From positions 1,426,001 through 1,490,000 of the forward strand of contig NZ_CP036200.1 of NCBI RefSeq assembly GCF_004295345.1: a DNA stretch of 64,000 bases. Reading direction: 5' to 3'. Source of the stretch: Shewanella maritima. GTDB taxonomy: Bacteria > Pseudomonadota > Gammaproteobacteria > Enterobacterales > Shewanellaceae. A program made the position numbers and the translations under genes. The notes under the pieces are model-generated. The model did not search any database and was not told the DNA's origin. It saw only the letters and a program-made list of their open reading frames with translations. Of the stretch, positions 29,992-38,466 are shown in pieces (position 1 is the stretch's first letter; the number at the start of each line of letters is the position of its first letter).

Positions 29992-30957
29992 ATGAATAGG
30001 CCTGAAAGATTACAACCCGGTGTTAAGCTGCGTGATGCAGACAAAGTCGCCCGTATCCCAGTTAAAGTCGTGCCATCTGAGCGTGAAACTATGCTGCGTA
30101 AGCCTGATTGGCTACGTGTAAAACTGCCAGCATCTAATCAGCGTATTACTGAAATCAAATCAGCACTACGTAAAAATGGCTTGCACTCTGTGTGTGAAGA
30201 GGCTTCATGCCCTAACCTATCTGAGTGTTTTAACCACGGCACAGCGACCTTTATGATTTTAGGCGCGATCTGTACCCGCCGTTGCCCGTTCTGCGATGTA
30301 GCTCATGGCCGCCCACTTAAGCCTGATGCTGATGAGCCAAAGAAACTGGCGCAAACTATCAAGGACATGAAATTAAAATATGTGGTGATCACCTCGGTTG
30401 ACCGCGATGATTTACGTGACGGTGGTGCTCAGCACTTTGCCGATTGTATTCGCGAGATCCGCGCACTTAACCCAGAGATCAAGATTGAAATCTTGGTGCC
30501 AGACTTCCGTGGTCGTATCGATGCAGCACTTGATATCCTAGCGGTCGAGCCACCAGATGTATTCAACCACAACCTGGAAACTGCGCCAAAGCACTACCGT
30601 AAAGCGCGTCCAGGTGCTAATTATCAGTGGTCACTTGATCTACTTAAACGCTTTAAAGAGCGCCATCCAGATGTGCCGACTAAGTCAGGTCTAATGATGG
30701 GCTTAGGTGAAACCAATGAAGAGATTGCACAAGTACTTCGCGATCTGCGTGAGCATAATGTAGAAATGCTTACCCTTGGCCAGTACCTTCAGCCATCTAA
30801 GTTCCACTTACCTGTTGAACGTTATGTCCCACCAGCAGAGTTTGATGAGCTAAAAGACTATGCTGAAAGCATTGGCTTTACCCACGCGGCCTGTGGCCCT
30901 ATGGTGCGCTCAAGCTACCATGCAGACTTACAAGCACAAGGTAAAGAAGTGAAGTAA
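29992..30957 (+). CDS. lipA: Lipoyl synthase LipA
   Basis: LipA inserts two sulfur atoms into octanoyl chains using two 4Fe-4S clusters. The 321-residue protein (same length as E. coli) has the auxiliary-cluster cysteines in [12 protein letters not shown], the radical SAM motif CTRRCPFC near residue 94 and the C-terminal RSSYHA that binds the auxiliary cluster. It is directly downstream of lipB in one operon and followed by a strong terminator. Confidence 0.98.
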   Translation: MNRPERLQPGVKLRDADKVARIPVKVVPSERETMLRKPDWLRVKLPASNQRITEIKSALRKNGLHSVCEEASCPNLSECFNHGTATFMILGAICTRRCPFCDVAHGRPLKPDADEPKKLAQTIKDMKLKYVVITSVDRDDLRDGGAQHFADCIREIRALNPEIKIEILVPDFRGRIDAALDILAVEPPDVFNHNLETAPKHYRKARPGANYQWSLDLLKRFKERHPDVPTKSGLMMGLGETNEEIAQVLRDLREHNVEMLTLGQYLQPSKFHLPVERYVPPAEFDELKDYAESIGFTHAACGPMVRSSYHADLQAQGKEVK

Positions 30958-30983
30958 CTTAGACTCACTCGCGAATCAAATAG

Positions 30984-31016
30984 AAAAGCCACTGATGTTA
31001 TATCAGTGGCTTTTTC
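30984..31016 (+). terminator. Intrinsic terminator after lipA
   Basis: AAAAGCCACTGAT (30984-30996) pairs with ATCAGTGGCTTTT (31002-31014) over 13 bp with a 5-base loop, ending in a T tract. It closes ybeD-lipB-lipA. Confidence 0.92.
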
Positions 31017-31023
31017 GTTTCTC

Positions 31024-31470
31024 AATCATCAACCACCGCAAATAGACAAGACTAGATAACTCGCCAAAATGTGGTTTTACTACAAAATTAAAGCTATACT
31101 TTTCAATATCTTGAAGGTTTACTCTGACCCAAAAGCTATTCACCAACCTTGTCAGCTTAAATACTTAGCCCCCGATGCAATAACATTTAAAGCACGCGGC
31201 AAGCACGTCCTGTGGGCTCGACGAAAACATCCCTGTTTTCAATGGCTTTAAATGTCATTACACGCAGTCGCTGAAAAGTAGCAAACGTTGCTCCATTTTA
31301 GGGAGCTCACACAAAGTCACATTCTTTAGAAAGGAGTGATAGTTTACTTCTAAATCATCAAGCGCCACAGATAAACAAGGCTATGTAAAATCGCCAAAGT
31401 GTGGTTTTACTACAAAATTTAATCGATATTTTTCAATACCTTGAAGATTTACTCTGACCCAAAAGTTACT
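31024..31470. repeat. Pair of 117-bp direct repeats flanking a hairpin-rich core
   Basis: Copy A (31024-31140) and copy B (31353-31470) match over about 117 bp with scattered changes and one indel, including GTGGTTTTACTACAAAATT and TTTACTCTGACCCAAAAG. The region between them (31141-31352) contains an outer inverted repeat (ACATTTAAAGC at 31183-31193 and GCTTTAAATGT at 31244-31254) enclosing a perfect small hairpin GAAAACATCCCTGTTTTC. The ACTCTGACCC edge resembles sequences seen at REP elements in gammaproteobacteria. No coding gene is evident between 30958 and 31491. Confidence 0.7.
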
Positions 31471-31491
31471 GCCCCAAAAATTAGAATGCTC

Positions 31492-31968
31492 TTACCTAAA
31501 TTGATAATCCATTAAAACGGCATCTTCTTTGCCGCTGTCAGTTGGGTAGTAGTTTTTGCGAATACCACTTTGATTAAAGCCTTGTGATAGGTACAAGCCA
31601 ATCGCGGCCTGATTGGAGGCTCGCACTTCTAGCAATATGCTCACGGCGTTATGTTGCTTAGCTTCAGTGATCACCTGCTCTAGCAATTGTTTACCTAAAC
31701 CTAGGCCTTGAGCTTGTTGATGCACGCAGATATCCATTAAGGTCACTTCATCAACAATTTGCTGCACTATGACAAACCCAAGCAGGGTTTGTTGGTCATT
31801 ATAAATTCCAGTAACTCGATACCATTTGCCAAAACAACTTGCCAAAATCGCCTGCGACCAGGGATGGCTATGGGCGCTTTGTTCTACTAGCAGCATTTGT
31901 TCTACATTAGCTTCAGTAAGGGGTTGTAGAATGTACTGATTGGCTGATACTGAGTGAGATTCTGACAT
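31492..31968 (-). CDS. rimI: Ribosomal-protein S18 alanine N-acetyltransferase RimI
   Basis: RimI acetylates the N-terminal Ala of ribosomal protein S18. The 158-residue GNAT protein (E. coli 148) has the acetyl-CoA motif HQQAQGLGLGKQLLEQV near residues 82-98 and the family signature LLEVRASNQAAIGLYLSQGF, with a C-terminal YYPTDSGKEDAVLM. The gene is downstream of holD on the same strand, as in E. coli. The ATG at 31968 has no Shine-Dalgarno sequence because a 15-bp tandem repeat begins immediately upstream. Confidence 0.92.
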   Translation of the reverse strand: MSESHSVSANQYILQPLTEANVEQMLLVEQSAHSHPWSQAILASCFGKWYRVTGIYNDQQTLLGFVIVQQIVDEVTLMDICVHQQAQGLGLGKQLLEQVITEAKQHNAVSILLEVRASNQAAIGLYLSQGFNQSGIRKNYYPTDSGKEDAVLMDYQFR

Positions 31969-31969
31969 T

Positions 31970-32010
31970 GGTTAAACTATGATTGGTTAGACTATGATTG
32001 GTTAGACTAT
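31970..32010. repeat. 15-bp tandem repeat in the rimI 5' region
   Basis: The unit GGTTAGACTATGATT is repeated about 2.7 times (31970-31984 with one change, 31985-31999, and a partial copy to 32010). It abuts the rimI start codon and fills the expected ribosome-binding region. Confidence 0.85.
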
Positions 32011-32069
32011 TAACTATGACTAGTGATGATAGCGTAAGTAGCTGGCGACAAGCCTGCTTTATATAGCAT

Positions 32070-32408
32070 TTACTGGCTATTTTGATGGTCGCAAATTTGC
32101 TTCCAAAGCAGGCGCTTTTGTTCTGGGCTGGCAATGACATCTTGCAAAGGTTTACTCACTAGCCACGCAACTCTTGGGCGCATAGCCACTTTTCGCATAT
32201 CCCATACCACTTGCGGGCCTGAAACATGCTGGCAATCGAAGTCGCACTGCTCTGGTGTTACCCCAATTAAACTTAAGATATGGTTGAGAAACGGGTGCTC
32301 GCTCATATCAGCATCAAGGTCATGAATCACCAGATAGGGCTTCCCCGGCTTATCCGCACCGCGCCAGCGGGTGATATTCATCGCATCAAGATAAGCAGAT
32401 TTTTCCAT
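32070..32408 (-). CDS. holD: DNA polymerase III psi subunit HolD
   Basis: HolD (psi) links the clamp loader to chi and single-strand binding protein. The 112-residue protein starts MEKSAYLDAMNITRWR; the N-terminal helix that binds the clamp loader and a mixed alpha/beta body are as expected, with the C-terminal LLWKQICDHQ matching E. coli LWQQICTYE. I prefer the ATG at 32408; a TTG at 32429 would add 7 residues, and neither start has a clear Shine-Dalgarno. The family is fast-evolving, but the adjacency to rimI supports it. Confidence 0.85.
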   Translation of the reverse strand: MEKSAYLDAMNITRWRGADKPGKPYLVIHDLDADMSEHPFLNHILSLIGVTPEQCDFDCQHVSGPQVVWDMRKVAMRPRVAWLVSKPLQDVIASPEQKRLLWKQICDHQNSQ

Positions 32409-32480
32409 AAGTAGCAGGTTTCTTTGCAAGTAAGTGAACTAGCTTAGTTTACGAGATTTTTGGTCGTGATAACACTTAAG

Positions 32481-33449
32481 TTAATCACCTTGATGATGCT
32501 GCGCTTTAACTTTGAACATAGCTTCATCCGCTTTAGCCAGATAGCCAGCTAAATCAAGCTCGCTATTATGCTGACGCTGGCAAACACCGACGCTGTAGGC
32601 AATATCATAGGGCTTATTAAGGAGTTTGTTTTGCTCGGCAAGCTTATGCTCAAAGCGAGATAATATAATCTCGATCTCATCGCAATTCATGTGACTAATA
32701 AGCACCACAAATTCATCGCCGCCAAAACGGGCAACCACATCAGACTCACGAAAATTAGCCTTTAACACCTCGGCGAAAGCTTGCAGGGCAACATCCCCCT
32801 GCTCATGACCATATTGATCGTTAATATCTTTAAAATAGTCCAGGTCGAAAAACAGTAAACTGGTACCCACCTGATATCTATCGCAACTTGCTAACGTTTG
32901 TTCGGCCAGCATTTCAAAACCGCAGCGATTAGATAAACCTGTTAATACATCTAACGTAGAGCGCTGCACACTAATCAACTCATCTTCAACTAACTTACCT
33001 AAATCCTCTAGAGCTAGCTTATCCTCAACTGAAAACTGCCTCGCCGTACTATCAATAATACATAAGGTCCCTACGCGTACACCGTTGGGCATCTTTAGCG
33101 GGTATCCAGCATAAAAGCGAATGAAAGGGGCTTGTTGCACTAGTGGGTTGTCGCTAAAGCGTGGGTCGATAGAAGCATCTTCAACAGTAAACACATGTTC
33201 TTGCACTATGGCATGTCCACAAAATGAAATATCACGGCTGGTTTCACAGGCATCTAAACCTTTAGCCGACTTGAACCATTGACGTTCGCTATCCACTAAG
33301 CTGACTAGGCAAATTTCGACATTAAACAAACGCTGTGCAAGACGTGTGATGCGGTCAAAACGTTCTTCAGCTGCTGTATCAAGTACATTTAAGCTGCGCA
33401 GGGTTTCAACTCTATCTTGTTCATTTTCAGGGATTGGCGCTGCGAGCAT
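32481..33449 (-). CDS. GAF-GGDEF diguanylate cyclase
   Basis: A 322-residue soluble signalling enzyme making c-di-GMP. The N-terminal GAF domain (about residues 10-160) contains LDTAAEERFDRITRLAQRLF and FCGHAI, features of GAF sensors in this architecture. The C-terminal GGDEF domain has the intact active site RFGGDEF near residue 242 and a matching inhibitory RxxD site (RESD, five residues upstream), so product inhibition is expected. No membrane segment is visible, so it should be cytosolic. The signal it senses is unknown. It follows glnE on the same strand but 110 bases away. Confidence 0.9.
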   Translation of the reverse strand: MLAAPIPENEQDRVETLRSLNVLDTAAEERFDRITRLAQRLFNVEICLVSLVDSERQWFKSAKGLDACETSRDISFCGHAIVQEHVFTVEDASIDPRFSDNPLVQQAPFIRFYAGYPLKMPNGVRVGTLCIIDSTARQFSVEDKLALEDLGKLVEDELISVQRSTLDVLTGLSNRCGFEMLAEQTLASCDRYQVGTSLLFFDLDYFKDINDQYGHEQGDVALQAFAEVLKANFRESDVVARFGGDEFVVLISHMNCDEIEIILSRFEHKLAEQNKLLNKPYDIAYSVGVCQRQHNSELDLAGYLAKADEAMFKVKAQHHQGD

Positions 33450-33559
33450 ACAAAAATCCTGTTACTTATATTAGCTATAATATAAGCAGCAGAATTTAGA
33501 AAATTCAACCAATTCAAAGCTGCATTACACTACAACGACCCGAGTTAAATACTAGTGGG

Positions 33560-36408
33560 TTATAACTGTAAATACTGATTGTAAATACTAATCACTGCAT
33601 CAGTATCGGCAGTAAACCTAGCTACTGGCACCTGACCTTTTTTATGCTGCAATGTCAGCTCATGGTTTGCATCACGCAATTGGCAATAGGTTTGAATAAG
33701 CTGCTGCGCTTGGGCAAATCCCATCAACTCGCGCTCAGCGAGCACTTCAAAAATGCGCACATTATCAGACCAAACAGTTAAACCTTTATCTTCATGGGCA
33801 TGGGCTAACACCATAAATTGCGCAATAAACTCAATATCGGCTATGCCGCCAGGGCTTTGTTTTAAGTCAAAGGTTTCACTGTCCACTTTCAATAAGTGAT
33901 CACGCATTTTAACGCGCATATCGCGCACCTCTTTGGCGAGTGAGACTTTATCGCGCTCAGTCTGCAGCACTTTAGCCCGTTGCTGGCTAAACTTGGCTGC
34001 CAGTGCATCGTCACCATACACAAAGCGAGAGCGCACTAACGCCTGATGCTCCCATGTCCAGGCTTCAGTGGCCTGATACTCGCCAAAGCGCTCAATCTCA
34101 CTGACCAGCAAACCTGACGCGCCAGATGGACGCAAACGCATGTCGACTTCATATAGCTCACCAGAGGTGGTCCGAGTCGCGAATAAGTGAACAATGCGTT
34201 GGGCAAGCTTCAAATAGAAGTGATTGTTATCAATTGGGCGTTTACCATCGGTTTCACCAGCAGGTAATTTGTCATGCAGAAACACCAAATCAAGGTCTGA
34301 GCCATAGCCAAGCTCTAGGCCCCCAACTTGCCATAGCCGATAACTGCAAAACCCATATTGCTGACGCTTGTGTCAGCTGGCACGCCGTGACGCTCAGCAA
34401 CCTGCTGCCAGGCATGTAATACCACTTGCTCAATAATAGCTTCGGCCAGGTAACTTAAATGATCGCTTACTTGCATGACTGGCAATACACCTGTGACATC
34501 AGCAGCTGCAATTTTTAACTGCTGCGACAGCTTAAATTGACGCAATGCCTCCATTTGTTGCTCCATGTCATCATCGGGCACGCGCAATAGATACTGACGT
34601 AGCTCACTTGGGTAATCATCAATGGCTGTGGTGTCATATAACTGAGCGGGATCGATAAGCTCATCAAGCAGCATAGGGAAGTTAGCCAGCTCCTCAGCAA
34701 TCCACGGGCTGGCACTACACAAGCGAACTAGTTGCTGGCGAGCACCTGGGTTTTCACATAACAGCTCAAGATAGGTGGTACGGGTAAGAATTTTATCCAG
34801 CACCTTAGCAACCGGCATAAATGACGCGCTAGGCTCAGCTAACTGTAATAGTTCATCCAGCAGCTTGGGCATTAGTTTATCGAGCGTTTCGCGCCCGCGT
34901 GGGCCGATTGAGCGTTGCAACACGGTCGCGCGCCACGACTTAATTTGCGGCCAAATATCATCATCTTCAACTTGCTGCTCAACAAGTAAAGCAGCCGCGT
35001 CTTCATCATCTTGGCAAATCCATAATTGGCTACCTAACGGGTCTTGATTATCTTGCTGCTCGTCACCACCAACCGTGGCATTAAAATGGCTGTGGATCTT
35101 ACGCATCGCTGACTCTACATGGGTGCGAAGATCTGTTTCGTTTACTTTATCCAGCGCATGACATAAGCGCTGCCAGTGTAACTCTTCGCTTGGTAGGGTT
35201 TGGGTTTGCTTATCATCAATTGCCTGCAAAAGGTTTTCTACCCGGCGCAGAAAGATATAACTATCTTTAAGCTCGTTAACAGCCAAATACTCTAGTTGCC
35301 CAAGCTTATTTAAGGTTTCAATGGTGGCAAACAAGCTTTGCTGGCGCAATGACGGCTCTCGCCCACCACGAATAAGCTGAAAGCTTTGCACCACGAATTC
35401 AACCTCACGAATGCCGCCTGCACCCAACTTGATATTGTCGCTAAGTCTGCGGCGACGCACTTCTTGGGCAATAAGCTGCTTCATTTTTCTCAGTGACTCA
35501 ATCGCTGAGAAATCAATATAGCGGCGATAGACAAACGGTCTTAATAAGTCATGCAACTCATCGCTATGGGCAGTCCAGGGGCCAAGTACGCGCGCCTTGA
35601 CCATGGCATAACGCTCCCAATCACGACCTTGCTCTTGATAGTAGTCTTCAAGGCCGCTAAAACTGACAACCAATGGGCCTGACTCGCCATAAGGGCGCAG
35701 GCGCATATCGACTCTAAAGACAAAACCATCAACGGTGACTTGATCTAACAGATTAACCAGACGCTGCCCCATACGAATAAAAAACTGCTGATTGTCGAGC
35801 GAGCGGCGACCACCTTGGGTTTCGCCATGCTCTGGGAAAGTAAAAATAAGATCTATGTCTGACGAAAAGTTAAGCTCACGGCCACCGAGTTTACCCATGC
35901 CTAATATCAGCAAAGGCTGAGCATTACCCTGAGCGTCCATCGGCGTACCCAATTGCTTGCACATTTCGTCATAGAGCCAATCGCGCGCAGTAATCACTAA
36001 AGACTCGGCTAACGCGGATAAATCTAGCAATGATTCTTGCAGTGGGGTCAGATTTAAAAAGTCACGCCAAGCCAGACGCACCATGTGCAGATTACGATAA
36101 TCACGCAGCGCTTTTTTCACGCCCTCTTCTGAGGTTTGCTCGGCGAGTAGTGCCGTTAGCTCAGTGCTAAATTGCGCCCGATCAACATCATCAATTAAGC
36201 CATTAAATAACAAAGGCACCCAATCACTATGCCGGCAAAGCTGCTCACCAATAAAATCACTCAAGGCAGAAGCTTGTTTTAGCTGCGCTTGTTGTGACTC
36301 ACTTAATTGCTCGCTTGCTTGAGGCCAAGCCTCACACAGTTTTATCCAGTAACTTTCTGCTCGCTCAACTAGCAGTGCAGATAATGCCTTGTTACTTTGA
36401 TTTTCCAT
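33560..36408 (-). pseudogene. glnE: Glutamine synthetase adenylyltransferase GlnE, split by a one-base deletion
   Basis: GlnE adds and removes AMP on glutamine synthetase in response to PII. The first part (ATG at 36408, 697 residues) has the adenylyl-removing nucleotidyltransferase domain ([19 protein letters not shown]) and ends in VIGYGKLGA at a stop. The second part, open from 34288 down to 33560, begins mid-domain ([14 protein letters not shown]) and has the adenylyl-transferase C-terminal region. One extra G in the run at 34320-34324 (GGGGG on the coding strand) restores [19 protein letters not shown] and gives 949 residues, the family length (E. coli 946). A sequencing error is likely; the type reflects the broken frame only. 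Confidence 0.92.
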
Positions 36409-36439
36409 GGCGATAATGTCTCCTTAACGCAATCAACGA

Positions 36440-36468
36440 TAGACATATTATGTCACGAGTGCTATATC
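36440..36468 (+). promoter_or_regulatory. Promoter-operator with a 13-bp palindrome, upstream of the lipoprotein gene
   Basis: The palindrome GACATATTATGTC (36442-36454) overlaps a TAGACA -35-like hexamer (36440-36445), with TATATC (36463-36468) at a 17-base spacing. It is the same palindrome as two copies at 40243 and 40277, and is followed here as at 40243 by GTGCTAT or GTGGTGCTAT. It lies 34 bases from the divergent glnE start, so glnE could also be affected. Confidence 0.6.
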
Positions 36469-36579
36469 TAGACTCATACATCAGATTGATATTCATCGCA
36501 ATAAGATGAAATTCATAAACCTCAGGTACTATACCCTGTGTGTGTTTGAATTATGAAATATATACCAACTGGAGAAATC

Positions 36580-37548
36580 ATGTTTGGCAAAATTTCGGCG
36601 ATATCCCGCTATCTGGTAACCATCACCATGGTGTTGTTACTGTCAGCGTGTGGCGACGACCGGCCAGAGCAAATCGCCAAGTACCAACAACTGGCACAGC
36701 AGCGCCTTTCTCAGCTCGAATCCGCTTTAAACCAGGGCGAAGTACGTAACGCCAACCTACTCACTCAATATGCACAAGTGCTAGCAGCTAAGCAGCCTGA
36801 CATGGCGCCGCTAATCAACGAGCTTGCTAAAGATGCCACCAGCTCAGGGCCTATGTATAGCTCCCTTGCAAGACGTGTGACTGAGCTAAGCAGCAGTGCA
36901 AACTTTATTGACCTTGACCAGCAGCTAGAAGAGGCACAAAACCTTTATCAAGCGGCTGATATGGCATTGTTTAACGACATGCTGTCAGACCCGGTCAATG
37001 TGATTGCCGATATGTCTAACGGCACACTCGCCAGAGTTAATGCCATGAGCCGAGAGGCCGAGATCGTTGCTAATGGCAGTGAAGACTTTGGTGCGGGTAG
37101 TCAGTTAGTCGGCAACCCAGCCTATGGCAGCTGGCAAACCAACTCAAGCGGTATCTCGTTTTGGGAGTGGTATGGTATGTACGCCATGTTCTCCAATGTT
37201 TTCAATCGGCCAATTTATTACGATTCTTGGTCAAACCGCCGAGGCTACAGTTATTACAACGATGTAGGACGTTATCGCTACACTTCGCCAAAACAAGCAA
37301 GAGCGCAAGACAGAGTATTTGATAGCACCAAAAAGCGCTTTGACAGCCAGGGCAAACGCTTCTCAAGCCCATATGCGAAAAACCGCACTGGCTCGACGAG
37401 CTTGTCACGCCAGTCAACCAGCAGCCCGAGCACCAAGAGTGCTAGCGCCAGCAGCAGTAAGTTCCGCTCAAATTATGCGAAAAGTAATAGCAGTAGTTTT
37501 CGCAATTCATCTACCCGTACCTCTCGTGGTACACGCAGAGGCAAATAG
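36580..37548 (+). CDS. Lipoprotein of unknown function with a Ser/Arg-rich basic tail
   Basis: A 322-residue lipoprotein, first gene of the envelope cluster. The lipobox is LLLSAC near residue 22, followed by Gly-Asp-Asp; a +2 Gly and a +3 Asp do not clearly signal inner- or outer-membrane sorting. Residues about 30-150 are helical; about 170-240 is aromatic-rich (SFWEWYGMYAMFSNVFN); the last 80 are basic and rich in Ser, Thr and Arg. The ATG at 36580 has GGAG 8 bases upstream and begins the signal peptide. I do not recognise the family. Only 13 bases separate it from the DUF350 gene. Confidence 0.75.
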   Translation: MFGKISAISRYLVTITMVLLLSACGDDRPEQIAKYQQLAQQRLSQLESALNQGEVRNANLLTQYAQVLAAKQPDMAPLINELAKDATSSGPMYSSLARRVTELSSSANFIDLDQQLEEAQNLYQAADMALFNDMLSDPVNVIADMSNGTLARVNAMSREAEIVANGSEDFGAGSQLVGNPAYGSWQTNSSGISFWEWYGMYAMFSNVFNRPIYYDSWSNRRGYSYYNDVGRYRYTSPKQARAQDRVFDSTKKRFDSQGKRFSSPYAKNRTGSTSLSRQSTSSPSTKSASASSSKFRSNYAKSNSSSFRNSSTRTSRGTRRGK

Positions 37549-37561
37549 GTAAGGAAACGTC

Positions 37562-38461
37562 ATGAACTTTTTTCAACAATATGGCATCACCACAGACTTG
37601 GTCATTATTCTTGGCATCGATCTCGCTATCGCCATTGTACTGCTAACCCTCATGCGCTTTTTGCAGGGCTGGAGTGCCAAAGTTAGCAGCCGTGAAGAGC
37701 TATCTGAGCGCGACAACTTTGCTTTTGGTATTAGCACAGCAGGTGCAGTAGCAGCCCTAGGTATTGTATTAACTGGGGCAATTACCGGTGAAGCCGCCAC
37801 ATCTTACACTGTTGAAGCCATTGGCATGACAGCCTATGGTTTATTTGGACTGATTCTAATTAAGCTTGGTCGTTATCTTCACGACAAAATCGCCTTAAAT
37901 GAGTTTGCTAAGAATGAGCAAATTTTAAAGGGTAATGTGTCTGTGGCTTTAGTTGATGCCGCTGCAGCAGTTGCTACTGCAATCATTATCCGCGCGGTAC
38001 TGTTATGGGCAGAAGACCTTACTCTCGATACCTTTGTAGCGATATTTGCCGCCTTTATTATCTCACAGCTGATGATGGTGCTATTAACTCGATATCGTGA
38101 AAACCAATACGCTAAACGTAATCAAGGCGCATCCATGCAACAAGCTTTGATGCAAGGGCAAACTGCACTGGCGATTCGCCACAGTGGCTACATGATTGCC
38201 ATGGCGCTAAGCTTTAACGCTGCAAGTCACTTTATCTACTATGAGCCGACGGCATATCTGCACAATATTGGTGGTTGGTTAATCTTTTCAATCATTATGC
38301 TAGTGCTGCTTTCTATCATTATCGCTATCGTGAAAAAGCTGGTACTGGTTGGCATTGATATCGCTGACGAAGTGGAAAAACAGCACAACATAGGTACAGC
38401 AGCAGTAGAAATGGCGATCAGTATCGCTGTTGCTCTTATTCTTACCGCACTGATGGCTTAA
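37562..38461 (+). CDS. DUF350 integral membrane protein (YjfL-like)
   Basis: A 299-residue membrane protein with about eight helices arranged as two related halves, as expected of a tandem DUF350/UPF0719 protein. The first half contains DNFAFGISTAGAVAALG and AAIGMTAYG-like helices; the second repeats the pattern with a Gly/Ala-rich end. E. coli YjfL is the characterised neighbour of YjfIJK; function is unknown, and the family is recurrently found beside PspA homologues and polyamine enzymes. The ATG at 37562 follows AAGGAA. It sits between the lipoprotein and the spermidine-synthase-like gene, in one unit. Confidence 0.85.
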   Translation: MNFFQQYGITTDLVIILGIDLAIAIVLLTLMRFLQGWSAKVSSREELSERDNFAFGISTAGAVAALGIVLTGAITGEAATSYTVEAIGMTAYGLFGLILIKLGRYLHDKIALNEFAKNEQILKGNVSVALVDAAAAVATAIIIRAVLLWAEDLTLDTFVAIFAAFIISQLMMVLLTRYRENQYAKRNQGASMQQALMQGQTALAIRHSGYMIAMALSFNAASHFIYYEPTAYLHNIGGWLIFSIIMLVLLSIIIAIVKKLVLVGIDIADEVEKQHNIGTAAVEMAISIAVALILTALMA

Positions 38462-38466
38462 CTTGT

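Noticed and set aside
30958..31491. Possible small genes between lipA and rimI (for example from 31069)
   Set aside because: The frames run through the direct repeats and hairpins and show no codon bias or family match.
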